Below are positions 43,173-54,695 of a DNA stretch of 64,000 nucleotides, piece by piece. The DNA is from Amylostereum areolatum. Lineage: Eukaryota > Basidiomycota > Agaricomycetes > Russulales > Stereaceae. A program made the position numbers and the translations under genes. How positions within the stretch are numbered: position 1 is the stretch's first letter; each line of letters begins with the position of its first letter. The stretch spans positions 186,001 to 250,000 of the forward strand of contig SAXG01000056.1 of NCBI GenBank assembly GCA_012932865.1, read 5' to 3'. The notes beneath the pieces were generated by a model. The model was not told the DNA's origin and did no database searches. It saw only the letters and a program-made list of their open reading frames with translations.

Positions 43173-45169
43173 ATGACTGACGAGGAGCCTCTTTCGATTC
43201 CAACTCTTTTCGGTCTTCTGTCCATACTGTTTGTGGCAACGCGGTGGTACAATCTGAAGGATGATGTGCGTTTCTCTGATCGAACCTGTTGAACGTTGTA
43301 TCTTTCTCAACTCTGCGTAGCTTGAACATATCCCCACCGTTGGATACTCCAACCCAATCCTCTCCTACCTTACCGCTATAAAGTTCTTTTTCTACGCCGA
43401 TGATATCATTGGCGAAGGCTACCGCAAGGTATGTGCATTAGGCGTGTTTGTACGGTCGATGTCCTCAGTCGAACAATAGTACAAACCGGGAATCTTCAAA
43501 ATACCCACACTTCTTTCGTGGAAAGTCGTCGCTGTTGGCACAGATTTGGTGGAGGATATACGCAAAGCTCCAGAGAGCGTCCTGTCATTCGAAGAAGCGA
43601 TTCTAGATGTGAGTGCATTGAGGAGGTTGTGGTCAACACCTCCCTTATTTCCCCATTTTACGCAGATCGTGCAGACTGATTACACCATGGGCCCTGAAAT
43701 TCAACACAACCCATACCACGTCCCCATCATTCGTACTCAACTCACCAAGAATTTAGCCATTGTGTTCCCTCAAATGCGAGACGAACTTGTTTCAGCTTTC
43801 ACTGATGCCATACCTACTGTCGCAGACGGTTGGTTTCTTCGCCTTTTCCCTTCTTTGTTGGCAGCTGGTGACGTTGAGTGTGGATACCAGAGTGGGTCAA
43901 AGTGCACGCCACTCCTGCCATTCAAACCATCGCCTGTCGCGTCACCAATAGGGTCTTCGTTGGCCTTCCACTCTGTAAGCATCTTCACTTGCCAGCACAC
44001 GGCGTTTTAGTTGATGCAGCGCAGGTCGGAATGAAGATTATCAGAAGCTCAATATTCAGTTCACCGTCGACGTTATCATCGGTGCGAGAATTATAAATTG
44101 GTTTCCCAAGTTTTTGAAACCGTCTGTCGTCTCGAAACGACCTGTTGCATGCATCCAGGTCTAACCTTTTCCACAGGATCGCTGGACGTCTTTTCACCCG
44201 TGTCCATAGCCAGACCCGTCGCGTCATAAGTCACCTTGGACCGATCATCGAAGAACGCCAGCGCATGCTCGATGAACATGATGACGATTGGGATGGCAAG
44301 CCCGTATGCACCTCTTTTGCAAGTATCTCGGCCACACGTGTTTGATACCTTGATGTACAGAAAGACTTACTGACGTGGATCATGGACGAAGCGAGAGGCG
44401 AGGAAAGGTCCATCTCCAACCTCACCCGGCGCATCATGGTCGTTAACGTTGCCGCCGTTCACACAACCTCTCTGAGTTTTCTACAAATTCTCTATCGCGT
44501 TGCCGCTCACCCGGAATACATGAAACCCCTAAGAGACGAAGTAGAGACCGTCGTTACGGCGGAGGGCTGGACCAAGGCTTCCATGAACAAACTGGTCAAG
44601 ATAGATAGCTTCATCCGGGAGTCTCAACGCATGGATGGCCTCGGCTCTTGTGCGTTTCATTTCCCTTGCGCCGCCGTCCCCTGACTCACCCCCAGAAAGT
44701 GTCGATGTCCCGCGTCGCCGTAAAGCCATTCACGTTTTCGAACGGCGTCACCATCCCGGCTGGACCCACCGTGTACTGTGCACCGTTCGCCACCCACCAC
44801 GACGAAGATCTCTACGAAGACCCCAGAACCTTCAAACCGTTCAGGTTTGCTGAACTTCGCGAGGGTAACGATGATTCATCTAAGCACCAGATCGTCACGA
44901 CCAACCCAGAGTTCCTTACCTTCGGATACGGCCGATATGCTTGGTACTTTCTCTTCGCGTGTGTGCCCTTCGTGATATTGATTGTATTCCACAATAGTCC
45001 CGGTCGATTCTTCGTGGCAAACGAGCTCAAGTGCATGCTGGCACATGTTGTACTGAATTACGACGTCAAGTTCGAAGATGGCCAGGATGGATATCCGCCG
45101 AACCGCATGATCGAGTCAGTATGCGTTCCCGCGGATGTCAATGTGCTGTTCAGGAAACGCAATGTGTAG
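43173..45169 (+). CDS. Cytochrome P450 monooxygenase
   Basis: A membrane-bound heme-thiolate oxidase of the fungal ER. ATG 43173 gives MTDEEPLSIPTLFGLLSILF, the membrane anchor, then ATRWYNLKDD and, after an intron, LEHIPTVGYSNPILSYLTAI. Later: YKPGIFKIPTLLSWKVVAVG, LVEDIRKAPESVLSFEEAIL, MGPEIQHNPYHVPIIRTQLT, the I-helix region VNVAAVHTTSLSFLQILYRV, the ExxR helix SFIRESQRMDGLG, SRVAVKPFTFSNGVTIPAGP, PRTFKPFRFAELREG and the heme-binding loop FGYGRYACPGRFFVANELK. The heme Cys codon is split TG|T by an intron. The residue before Ala-Cys is Tyr rather than the frequent His. The end is VPADVNVLFRKRNV, stop 45167-45169. It resembles the fungal multi-intron families related to ent-kaurene oxidase; the substrate is unknown. 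No other biosynthetic genes adjoin it. Confidence 0.9.
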
Positions 45170-45432
45170 TGCAACGGGGCGCATAGTGCATATCTACCTT
45201 GATTCTGATTGCCTCCGACACTAATGTCAGTGTGCGCGCGACACGATTGATTTTCATGCATGTCGTACAATAATGAACGAAAGATATACAGTACTAGTAC
45301 ACACCCTGACGTGGGCTATACAAAAGTGATAGGATAACATAATGGCAGGGGATCTACAGTATGCGATGCACGTCCTTGTACTGCGTTGAAACAAGCCGGA
45401 AAGTTCAGAACACCGAAGGCGAAACCAACGTG

Positions 45433-47455
45433 TCAGGCGAAGCGAACTTTCTCGCCAGGGCGGCCGTCCGACAGAAGCACGACGGCCTAGAATGAATTAT
45501 CAGGGCTATCCTCTGCCATTGTGGAGAGCTGTACTCACATATTTCCCACTGATCTTCCATCCTGGCTCCTCCTTGTCAAGTTTTTCTGCCATCTCTTCGG
45601 TCTCGAGGCCGACGACGACATCGCTCTTGATCGTGCGCAATGAACATATCTTAGGCGCGCCTGCCGCATTCGCCATTGGCCCAATCGCGATGTCGAACGG
45701 CGTTGAAGCTGGTGCAGCACAGTCGTACGTGAGTTTGCGGTGGTTGAGGTCACCTTTGAATATGACCAAGTCCGAGCGCGATAGATGTAAAAAAAGATCT
45801 GGCGCCTCGGAGTGAAGTTCCCAGAATGTGTAACCAGTGCACCAGAACGGATGCTGTTCATACACCCATTTGCCTTCGCGCTCGTATTTCTGCAAGGGAA
45901 AGAGTTAGATAGAGATCAAAGTACCAGATACACCGTCTCTTACCTTCCAACGCTCGCCGAGTTGCCTCAGGGATTCACGCTCCTGCTCCGAAGCGTGAGG
46001 GAAAAGCTGACCATACACCATAGTGTTGAGCAGCCACTCCCAGTCCTTCTTGGTCACATCCGAGACAAACCACGCGAAACGCTTGCCGTGGAAGCGAACC
46101 TGACTGGCAAGACCACTCTGAATGAGGAAGTCCGCTGTTAAACATAACGGTCAGCGCCCGTTGCACCATGGAAAGACACTGGACGGACCATAGACACAGT
46201 CGCAGTACAGCTCGAAGCCTGCGTTATCGAGGACAAAATCGATTCGGCCGCCGGTCTTGTCGCGGGTCTCTTTTACAGAATCCCAAAGTTGGTTAAGGTG
46301 GTTGCCGAGAATGTTTTTCTCCGTCGCCGCGAGGTGGTCGCCGCCTGTAGACTGCAGAGATTTAATTTGCTCCTCCGTCATGTTAATCAAAAGCGACAGA
46401 TCCGTAGAGTTCCCCCAGAGGCAGACTGACACCAAATTCAACACATGGTAAACAGAACGATGGGGAGAAATCGTACCCTGTGTGAGCTCAAGGAACATAA
46501 GGCGTTCGGCTTCAGATTTCTCCTCGGCAGACAGATTGGGTGATAGCGTGAAAGGTTCGGCAAAGCGCATAGAGAGCTCGAAAACGGCGTCCGAAGATCG
46601 GGAGAACGTGTCGCACTGTGCCAGTGTGCGAGTAAGCGTCCGATTTCACAAAAGAAGGGGACGACATACCTTTTGTCGGTAAAAGACATCATAGTCCTTC
46701 CAATACTTGCTGACGCTAAACGCTTCGTGTAGCCGGCGGTACTTGTAAGCTTCGGCAAAGAGCCACGGGGCATTCATGAAGTCCTTGCCTGTGGAACGGT
46801 CAGGAGGGATCGAACGGCAAACAAAACGCATATACCCTGAAAGTACTTGGCGATCTCCTTATTCCAAAGAGCCACGTCGGCTTCGCCGTCGTCAATGATG
46901 GGACGAAGCTTGGCGTTGCCCGAAAGGTCAGTCATGAGTGAGTCCATACGCTCGATACACTTGACGAGATCGACGATTTGGTCTTCGGCCGATTGCTCAT
47001 TCAATGTACGGACGGTGTCGTCGATGGCCTTGCCGAGGATAGTTGGGAGGCGGACACCCATTGTGGCGTGTGCGAAGGAGTACTCATGGTATCCGCGGTA
47101 AGCAGGCCACGGCGGGTTGTTAGGGTCGATCTGGAGAAGAAATAGAACCGATGAGGATGCGTAGAGGAAGAACGAACGCGGCTAGACGCACACGTGTAGG
47201 AGTGCGAGGCCAGGGACTTTTGATATCTTTCTTCGAGGGAAGATGTCCGAGGTGCAAGCTGACTTTGGAAGGAGCGCTGGCGCCAGCAGGGCCAACGGTT
47301 GGATTGTGGGTGACGGGGACGGACGGTTTAGACATGATGGATTTGGGGGTGAGACGGAGGATCTTCGAGTGGTTATGCTCGGTGTCTGAGGGAGACGGCG
47401 TCGGGGGGAAATACTCGAAACCGGGTTTGCTGACGTCGAAACCTGAGGAAGACAT
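45433..47455 (-). CDS. Damage-control phosphatase of the ARMT1/DUF89 family
   Basis: A metal-dependent phosphatase acting on damaged or surplus sugar phosphates (subfamily III, like yeast YMR027W/Hrt2 and human ARMT1). ATG 47455 gives MSSSGFDVSKPGFEYFPPTP and about 90 residues of an Ala/Pro/Lys-rich extension. After an intron (donor GTGCGT) the conserved part begins IDPNNPPWPAYRGYHEYSFA, then MGVRLPTILGKAIDDTVRTL, WLFAEAYKYRRLHEAFSVSK, YWKDYDVFYRQK, AEERLMFLEL-type helix (AERLMFLELTQ), RIDFVLDNAGFELYCD (metal/catalytic D-N-x-x-E), SQVRFHGKRFAWFVSDVTKK, HPFWCTGYTFWELHSEAPDL, SDLVIFKGDLNHRKL (F-K-G-D-L-N) and AAGAPKICSLRTIKSDVVVG. It ends DGRPGEKVRFA, stop 45435-45433. Complete, about seven introns. 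TATA element 85 bases upstream. Confidence 0.92.
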
Positions 47456-47539
47456 GACGGTGAGGACGAAGGAAGATAAGTAGAGAGGGAATTTGCGATA
47501 GGGCAGACCTGGTGAGCGGCTGAGAGACTTGGAAAGAGG

Positions 47540-47547
47540 TTTTTATA
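47540..47547 (-). promoter_or_regulatory. Candidate TATA box of the DUF89 phosphatase gene
   Basis: TATAAAAA on the minus strand, 85-92 bases upstream of the start codon at 47455. Confidence 0.5.
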
Positions 47548-48554
47548 CAGACTTTGAGGAGGAAAGAAGACGAGCGGGAAGAAGCAGACGGAGGCGATTC
47601 GAGCGATCGCGAAGCCTGGAAAAACCGCGCACCAGTGGCTTATAAGGAAAGCAGAGGCTCTGTGGACTGGAAAATGACGTCAATCGAATGTCTATGTCAC
47701 CGCTCGTTCAATCGTCCCTGGCCACATATCCCGCCCTGGTCCGACTGATCCCCGCCCCCGGCCCCGCCGCCGTCCACGCGTTCTCGTCCGTTCATCGTCC
47801 TGCTCATCGTTCGTGTCGTCCTCGGGCGAGTCGCATGCGCGCTCCGTCTCATCGATCTAACATCACGTGGCCGCGGCGCATCCTTTCGACTCAATCGACG
47901 GCGTCCGCCTCCGACTCTCACATGTTCCTCCTCACTTCTTAGAACGGCCACAAGACGCGCAAGTTCCCCGCTCTTTCTGCGCTTGAAACTCGTCGAACAT
48001 CCCCTTTGACCGCCTTGACCACTCTTAGACGCCACCCGATTGCCGACACGTTGACTCGGCGCAACCTCGCCTACCTTCCTGTCGCACTCCACCCCGAACT
48101 TTGACTACTGGTACCCCTCACACCTCGTGCGATGTCTCTCCACCTTCCATAATCTCTTTTTTCGCCTGGTCCCACGCCTTTCTGTCCTTCAACGGAAAGT
48201 CCCCCCTACCCCAAGGCATATTCAGCCGCCCGATGGTATCGTAAGAACCAGACCTAGGAGGCGACCCATATACCTACTCCACACAATACACGGACTTTGA
48301 AATAGACAGCCAAAGCACACTGTTCTTCAAGAACTTTGCCTGCCTCGACTGGACTGTCTCAACGCGCCTACTTGACTCAGATCATGAGACGCCCGGTTTT
48401 ACAAAGTGGTCGCTATGATGGTGCCACCACGCTTGCTGCCTGCTGACCATACTCATCCTGCCTAAATCTTTCGTTGCTGTTGCGATCCCTCGCGTACTCT
48501 CACAGATCGGCTCTTTAACTCTTACGTCCCGCTCCTCGCAGCATCATGGCATTT
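47548..48554. other. Long intergenic region between phosphatase promoter and kinase gene
   Basis: About 1 kb with C/T-rich tracts (47800-48100) and a minus-strand Arg-rich open frame (48092-47697) that I judge to be chance because of its composition. No RNA gene, no repeat and no recognisable domain. Confidence 0.45.
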
Positions 48555-48590
48555 ATTTAAATCCAGGCTGAGCTCGACCATATTTAAATC
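48555..48590 (+). repeat. Two copies of ATTTAAATC in the kinase promoter
   Basis: Identical 9-base copies at 48555-48563 and 48582-48590, 27 bases apart start to start, just upstream of a short upstream reading frame and the kinase gene. They could be core promoter or transcription factor sites. Confidence 0.4.
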
Positions 48591-48610
48591 ACACCCGTCT
48601 GTTTTGAAAC

Positions 48611-48754
48611 ATGTTGGCCTTGGTCTGGCCTGCCATACTCGCCGTTGCAGTCTCATCCAGAGCTGTGGATGGGATAAAAATGCCCAGCATCTCCCTGTGG
48701 ATGGACCCCAACCGTCCTCGTCCCTCGATCCTTCAAAGCTCCAGTCCTGCCTAG
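48611..48754 (+). other. Upstream open reading frame in the kinase 5' leader
   Basis: A 47-codon frame starting ATG 48611 (MLALVWPAILAVAVSSRAVD) ends with TAG 48752-48754, 12 bases before the kinase start codon at 48767. If the leader begins upstream of 48611, this would reduce kinase translation. It has no homology I recognise. Confidence 0.3.
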
Positions 48755-48766
48755 CTACTCCCGAAC

Positions 48767-50733
48767 ATGAATGTCTCCAAACCTCTCAAACCAACCCCGA
48801 ACAGCAAGATGCTAGTAAGCACCCCATCTCATTCATCGATGACCGTATCACTGACGCCATATGCTTAGTTCTTAGGTTTGCCACAGGGTTCAGAGAACAA
48901 GCTCGTTCGCAAGGGCTCGATGGCGGTATTTCTCCCTCCAAATGATGGTTCGAAGAGAGAGACCAGGCAGACACATGGACTCCCAAGGCGTAAACCCCTC
49001 AGTCCCATCAACAACATCGACCTTGTGCAACTCGCTCCTCCCCCTTCCACCATCGCCACTGCATCTTCTACATACATCGTCTCCAGCACAAGCCCTCGCA
49101 TTGCTACCGATGATTTCAGGGTTGTTCATCTTCTCGGGAGAGGCGGATTTGGTAAGGTCTACGAGGTCGAGGATAAGGAAACCGGCAAGAGGTTTGCCCT
49201 AAAGGTCATCGAAAAGGCCTTACTGAAGCCGGACCACGTCAAGCACATCGTTCTTGAGCAGCGGGTCCTTCGTGAATTATCCGGATCGAAGGGCGCACTT
49301 CAGCTCCAGGCCAGTTGGCACGACGAGGAGAACTTCTATATCTTGACGGTGCGCCATCTTTTTTCTCACATCAGGAAAGAGTAAGTGCTTACGAAAGTGT
49401 AGGATCTCTGCTCCATTGGTGACCTTCGCGTGAACCTTCACTTCGGTCGCCGCAGCAGAACGGTGGCCAAGTTCTGGTTTGCGGAGCTCATTCTCGCGCT
49501 GGAAAGTCTTCACGCCCGCAGGATCATGCATCGCGACCTAAAGCCAGATAACATTCTCATCGACAAGGATGGTCATCTCCTTCTCGCCGATTTCGGACTA
49601 GCGAAAGCCTTCAAAGACAGCTCTCAAACCAACATCTTGAAGAAATCGGATCGGGATGCCGCTCCTGCAGCTGACGCAGGGGACGATGTTACGAAGACAT
49701 CCTGTGGCACGCCGCGGTATATGGCGCCGGAGGTCCTTCAAGTCCAGCCGCACAGCTATTCTGCGGATATATGGTCGGTTGGTGTCATTGCCTTTATGCT
49801 GATATGTCGTCGAGTACGTTTCAAAACCCATCATGAAGTGTGCCCGTGCTCATATGTGTTTAGTTGCCGTTCGAGAAATGTCCAGGATCAGACAGGAAGA
49901 AGAACCTTGAAATCTTGTTGAGGTCGGAAGTGATGTTCAACGAGGGCGAAGGCGACGAAGCCTCTCGGGACTTGCTGTCTAAGGTCTGCGTTGACGATTG
50001 TTTTGCGTAGAGCGATGGTCGCTGACATCTTTGTTGAACAGCTTCTTGAGAAGGACCCCTCCAGGCGTATTTCTATCCCTGATGTCAAACGACACCCCTA
50101 CTTTGCTGACGTGTATGCACCTATTGCTGTACTTCTATCGACGCTCTGACTAACAGCCCCTCCAGCGACTGGAAAATTCTATCTAAGAGAGTCACATCTC
50201 CCTTCGTCCCACCCATCCCCAACAAGGATAGCACAACAACGGATCCCGTTATTATCGTTGGTGGCCCCGAGATCGACCCGTCCTCTCAGGATGGGTTTCC
50301 AGAGTTCTTCTTTTCGGCACCATCATTTCGAACCGCGGAGTATGCGGCACGATACAACACCAGGTTTTCTCCTGAACCGCATCGTCATCACCATCGCGGT
50401 GCCGGGCGCCTTCTCGCTTTCTTTGCCCCGGCGAGACCTCTGGATTCCAAAGTGCAGGAGCACTTGAGCCCTAATCCCACCGCAGTCCTCGGAATGCCAA
50501 CAGCCACAATGTCCAGATCTTACAGCCGTCTCTCCATTATACGGAACTTGTTCCACGCTACCAGACCCGAGTCGACCGTAAGCAAGCACAAAGACGGAGA
50601 TCGAGAGATAAAGAAGGCGATCACGCAGGAGCCTTGGACAGCGCTTGTGGAAGACACAGTGCTGGATGTGTTGGCGGCCGTAGAGGAGTTCGATGCAGAG
50701 CACGAGAAGGGGGCACGGAAGGGATGGTGGTGA
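48767..50733 (+). CDS. AGC-like serine/threonine protein kinase
   Basis: ATG 48767 gives [16 protein letters not shown], spliced to [20 protein letters not shown], then FLPPNDG. The kinase domain is complete: Gly loop [16 protein letters not shown], catalytic lysine in [38 protein letters not shown] in [16 protein letters not shown], activation segment [34 protein letters not shown] and [15 protein letters not shown]. The tail [20 protein letters not shown] is the AGC-kinase extension, and [11 protein letters not shown] may serve as a hydrophobic motif. The rest is a Ser/Arg-rich tail ending EKGARKGWW, stop 50731-50733. There is an insertion between DFG and APE ([16 protein letters not shown]) of about 20 residues. 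Five introns. No pleckstrin homology, C2 or other regulatory domain is visible. The target is unknown. Confidence 0.88.
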
Positions 50734-51328
50734 TCGGGGAGTCCGCATGCAGATGGAAGGTGGCTGTCGACGTTCTCTGCTGAACTTGTGTTCAACGTTC
50801 AATGTCAGTACTTGTAGCAAAGCACTTTCGATATACTAATAGCCCGCTCGATCTTAGTCACGTGATCGCGTTCAAAGCGCTGGCGCGGTTGTGAAATAAC
50901 TTGTCTTCGTTACAGGTTCTTACCGCCCGGTTACAAGTTGACTCTACGACTCTACTCAATTCCTGGCTATCAGATTTGACCTCGACGCACCCTTTCACTG
51001 GACGACCACCCACCGCGAGGACGGACCGTCTGCAATTCGCACGGCCCTTGGATGAGGAGCACCCTTCCGAAGGTGGGTGATAGAACCTCCACATTGCCGA
51101 GCAACAGAGGTCGGGAATGATATTCTTTACATAAATTCTCAAATGGGACCGGCCACCCCGCAGCAAGCGAGGACGATCGACATCGTGTTTACCACGAGGT
51201 CAGAGGAGGGGTCATGATATGAATCTATAACACTCCCAGCTCACCCTTGGGTCCTGCACCTTCCTATCCCACCTCTCACGACTCCTCTTCGTTCTATCTT
51301 CTCCACATCTTCATTTCCACCGTCGACC
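50734..51328. other. Intergenic region between kinase and unknown protein gene
   Basis: Kinase 3' untranslated region and promoter of the gene starting at 51329; pyrimidine-rich (CCTATCCCACCTC, CTTCTCCACATC) just before that start. Nothing else is recognised. Confidence 0.5.
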
Positions 51329-52310
51329 ATGCCTGGAGAGGTCAAATTCACTGAGTACGGCGTTCCCTACGTCGTCGAGTTCGCCAACGTCTCCATCTGG
51401 CCCCGCCAGCCTACCACTTCCGTTCCCGCTCCGAGTGAACGTCCGCTAGGTCGCTCAAACACAATGCCCCTACCACGCACGCAGAAATCACTTCCTGCAC
51501 TCCCACAGCCAACACGCAGCGCCTCCCTCAAGTCCTCCCGCACGAAGTCCTCCAGATCAACAAAGGCGGCCGAAGAACCTAAGAACGAGACGTCTTGGCT
51601 GCTTTGCAGACGACCCGCGTCTCGTCCTCGCGCGCCGGATGGCCATCGACACGGCAAAGTTTTCACAGAATCCCAGGAGACGCTTGTTGAGCCTGCGAGC
51701 AAGCCTAGCCCTCTTCCGGAAGCCACATCCGTCGCGGTACCCTCCATAACCATTACGCCCGCGGAGGCCCTACCCGTCCTTCCCTCCAACGACGGCATCA
51801 CCGCGCGCTCGGGCGGACTTCACATTGCGTTCCCCAATCCGTCGCTCTCCACACGTAAAGCCAGCGGCGACGCCGTGCTCGTAGCGAAACGTGCGTCGCG
51901 CCGACTGTATCGTTTGAGCAAGACCATCGCCGACGCCGTGCTGGCCGCGGGCATGGACACGCGCACGACGGTCGCGCATAAGGCAGGGCTGGACATCGCT
52001 GACATGGCGTCTACGCCCGCGTCTGGGGACTCAAAGGACAAAGGGAAGGCGGATGAGAAGGTCCTCTTCCGTGGTACCTATGGCCAGGTGCGCGCCGCGT
52101 TCCGCTTGGCAGGGCTTGTGACGCGGCCGTGCGACGAGGGAGGGTTCGCAGATGGTAGGTGTTCCCGATCGCTTTTTCGGGGTGATAAGTTGTGGGTGCT
52201 CATGGTACTTGGTATGTGCAGCAACGCGCTTGGGTGCGCTGTTCGTCGCAAACCGGGACGGACAGGGCGCGGTCGTGTTCACGAAAATTGTGATGTGGGG
52301 CACGCCTTGA
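51329..52310 (+). CDS. Unknown Ser/Pro-rich protein
   Basis: Not recognised. ATG 51329 gives MPGEVKFTEYGVPYVVEFAN. Exon 1 is 51329-52154, intron 52155-52221 (donor GTAGGT, acceptor TGTGCAG), exon 2 52222-52310, total 304 residues. Residues 30-180 are basic, Ser/Pro-rich and probably disordered. Residues 180-275 look folded: LVAKRASRRLYRLSKTIADA, LAAGMDTRTTVAHKAGLDIA and VLFRGTYGQVRAAFRLAGLV. The spliced end reads ATRLGALFVANRDGQGAVVF, then TK and a short tail, stop 52308-52310. Unspliced reading would run to 52354 with an unlikely tail; the spliced one is more regular. No signal peptide or membrane helix. It lies between a kinase and a HET-domain gene on the same strand. Confidence 0.65.
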
Positions 52311-53075
52311 GCGTGGCACTAGCGGACAACAAACCAATGAACCACGCTGGCTGATACGCGCGTTATGCGTGTATGGGCGATAGGGGTGCCCGCCTTTTGG
52401 GGTGCTCACTCTCGGTCCTCGTGCTGGGGATCCTGTCGTAATATCGAAGAGACGACTGTAGAATGTATCATTAAGGTATGCTATCGATTTCTCCAGACCG
52501 TCTGACTGGCACAGCCGGTATGTACTATATTATCCTCGACGCCCATTCCGAGCCTAGTCGCCCTATCCTCGAGGCAGCTCTGCAACCTTTGCTACATGCT
52601 GGCTCCTCGTGTATTCGATTTCGCACTTCCCCCGCATCCCACCTCATCCCATGCATACCCCACTATTTTCATGCCGCAGACGCATGTCCCGTCACGATAT
52701 ACCCTTCTTATGGACTCACGTCGCACGTACAAGTCTACGACTGCTCAGGACAATTACGTTTATCTATCTATCAGACTTGCTGAGAAATGTAATTCTATCT
52801 GTTTGTATACCATCGGATCATGGGACGTTCAACGCTCAACGCTCAACGTTCGACCTCCGACCTGACCGGCTTGACATGACCCACCGGGAACCAGTGTACG
52901 ATTCTCAGTCCCACGAGACCCATAAAGCGCGCTGCAAGGCGCTGCCATCAAAGAGAGGAAGATCGAGAGGCGCTGCTTGCAGTTGATGATCTGTCCTACA
53001 ATCGCTGTCAAGGTAGGCATCCCAGGCTGGAATGCGGGAAGTGACCACCTTCCCTGGATTGATGCGGCTCGTGGG
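52311..53075. other. Intergenic region upstream of the HET gene
   Basis: It includes three imperfect tandem copies of TCAACGC at 52829-52849. I see no gene. Plus-strand open frames here overlap in all three phases and look like chance. Confidence 0.45.
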
Positions 53076-53082
53076 TATAAAA
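53076..53082 (+). promoter_or_regulatory. Candidate TATA box of the HET gene
   Basis: TATAAAA, 105 bases upstream of the start codon at 53181. Confidence 0.55.
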
Positions 53083-53180
53083 GTTTTTCTGATTGAAGTG
53101 CATAGGTACTTGATCAAAACCCAACCCTTATAGCCCTGTAGCAAGGACCTGGCAACTTCCGACACCTCCCAGCAGATAAC

Positions 53181-54695
53181 ATGGACTTCCGACTCGTCAT
53201 AGAGGCTCCCAGCGACCACTCCGGCCCATCCTTTGAGCTCGAAGGAAAAACATGGTGCCTATCTGACTCTCTTGATGTTCAATCCATGCATTCTTCCGTC
53301 CCCAACTATACATGTGTCTCCTACGTATGGGGCGATGGCCGTGTCCCCAACCCAATCCACCCACGACTGTCCATGTCAAATCACACCCTCCCTGCCTTAG
53401 CAGCAGCGATCCGTACGCAGCCCGCCGGAACCGGATTTTGGATGGATGCGTTTTGTGTTCCTGTGGAGCGGACGACCAAGACAGCGACGCTAGCGAGTAT
53501 GGGATTCATCTATTCCCGTGCTACGACGGTTGTGGTCATCCTTTCCGAGGTGTCGCTGAATGCATTCCAGGAGATCGCGGCCTGGGACTACACGCGGAAG
53601 GCAGACCCTCCAAAGGCCCCAATGGATGTCCTGGAGCAAGACATGTGGATACGGAGCGTGTGGACGTATCAAGAGGTCGTAAACAGCCAAAGCCTGCTGT
53701 TCGCGGGTGATGGAGTGCAGGGTACATCCACGAAGGGTGCCGACTTCCTGAACGGCCTGGGTCATTACATGATGGAGTACAAGAAACAGAACAACCTCAC
53801 CGCATTCGACTTCCGCACGATCCATCCCGGACTGGACACTTTCGAAGACCTCATCGCCGACTGGTTGGTGGCGGATTACACCGATCGGAGCGCGTGTCAA
53901 GTCGTGTCGGGGGTACAGCAGCGGAAGTGGGCGGAAGATCGCAACTACTTCTATTCAATTATCGGCGCGGTGACGCAGGTGCCGATGAAGCGTCCGTTGG
54001 AGTCGACCACCGAAACGCTGGCCAAAGCCTTCATGACAGTGTGCGCGGACAAGGGCGATTACTCGTTCATCTTCTTCGCCAACGAGCGAGACAACAGAGC
54101 GGGGATGGGATGGTGTCCATCGGCGGGGATATTTCGGATGGTCGTTCCATGGCATTACTATGGGGAAAGGCAACCGGGAAAACGGGACAGCAAAGGAGTC
54201 CTGACGATAGAAGATATGGTCCGTCTAGAGAGATCAGCAAGCATTGGGGATGATGCAAAGCGTTTCGTGGAAACGTTCGTCCAGGGCGGACTGCAACGGA
54301 ACCCATTTCCGGGAACGTCCACGCTCAGCACACGCCTCTACAACCGCCTGCAACAGATGGGGTTTAGTGGCAGCGCCATGCCGTTGACAACGACAGATGG
54401 GTTCTTCTTCCCGCAATGGCAGATCGAAGAGGGCGAGGTAGAAGTGTGGAGGTCGTCTGTCGTGCGTGCGGCATTTGGAGGTCCTGGGTTGGCGGTAGTG
54501 TTGATCGGGGGTGGAAAGACGTATGTGCCCGGGATTTTCGTGGGCAGTGTGGCCTTGGGCGTAGGAAAGCAGGGAAAGCTCGTGATCGACACTTCGCAAA
54601 TACAGCCATCAGATTTGGACCTGATTTACCGAACTATCCCCATTTGTGTTATTTGTGCTATTGCGTGCTACTTCTGGCGGAGATACTCCCAGTAG
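53181..54695 (+). CDS. HET-domain protein with C-terminal membrane anchor
   Basis: A protein with an N-terminal HET (heterokaryon incompatibility) domain, the effector domain used in fungal non-self recognition and programmed cell death. Single exon of 504 codons, unusual in this intron-rich window. ATG 53181 gives MDFRLVIEAPSDHSGPSFEL; the three HET blocks are NYTCVSYVWGDGR, GTGFWMDAFCVP and ASMGFIYSRATTVVVILSE, followed by MWIRSVWTYQEVVNSQSLLF (the W-x-R-x-W-T-x-Q-E block). The middle part (FYSIIGAVTQVPMKRPLEST, FMTVCADKGDYSFIFFANER) is shared by basidiomycete HET proteins; TYVPGIFVGSVALGVGKQGK lies near the end. The last 20 residues (IPICVICAIACYFWRRY) are hydrophobic with a basic end, which suggests a tail anchor. 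A TATA box lies 105 bases upstream. The next gene, 243 bases on, is a multi-pass membrane protein on the same strand. Confidence 0.9.
   Translation: MDFRLVIEAPSDHSGPSFELEGKTWCLSDSLDVQSMHSSVPNYTCVSYVWGDGRVPNPIHPRLSMSNHTLPALAAAIRTQPAGTGFWMDAFCVPVERTTKTATLASMGFIYSRATTVVVILSEVSLNAFQEIAAWDYTRKADPPKAPMDVLEQDMWIRSVWTYQEVVNSQSLLFAGDGVQGTSTKGADFLNGLGHYMMEYKKQNNLTAFDFRTIHPGLDTFEDLIADWLVADYTDRSACQVVSGVQQRKWAEDRNYFYSIIGAVTQVPMKRPLESTTETLAKAFMTVCADKGDYSFIFFANERDNRAGMGWCPSAGIFRMVVPWHYYGERQPGKRDSKGVLTIEDMVRLERSASIGDDAKRFVETFVQGGLQRNPFPGTSTLSTRLYNRLQQMGFSGSAMPLTTTDGFFFPQWQIEEGEVEVWRSSVVRAAFGGPGLAVVLIGGGKTYVPGIFVGSVALGVGKQGKLVIDTSQIQPSDLDLIYRTIPICVICAIACYFWRRYSQ

Noticed and set aside
43173..45169. Biosynthetic gene cluster around the P450
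   Set aside because: Neighbours are Spo7 and a DUF89 phosphatase. There is no terpene synthase, polyketide synthase, non-ribosomal peptide synthetase or transporter in the window; the CoA ligase is 40 kb away.
47697..48092. Arg/Gly-rich 131-codon minus-strand frame
   Set aside because: It arises from the C/T-rich plus strand; no domain, no splice context and no plausible role.
52829..52849. Triplicate TCAACGC as a possible regulatory array
   Set aside because: Too short and imperfect to separate from chance without comparison; noted only in the spacer entry.
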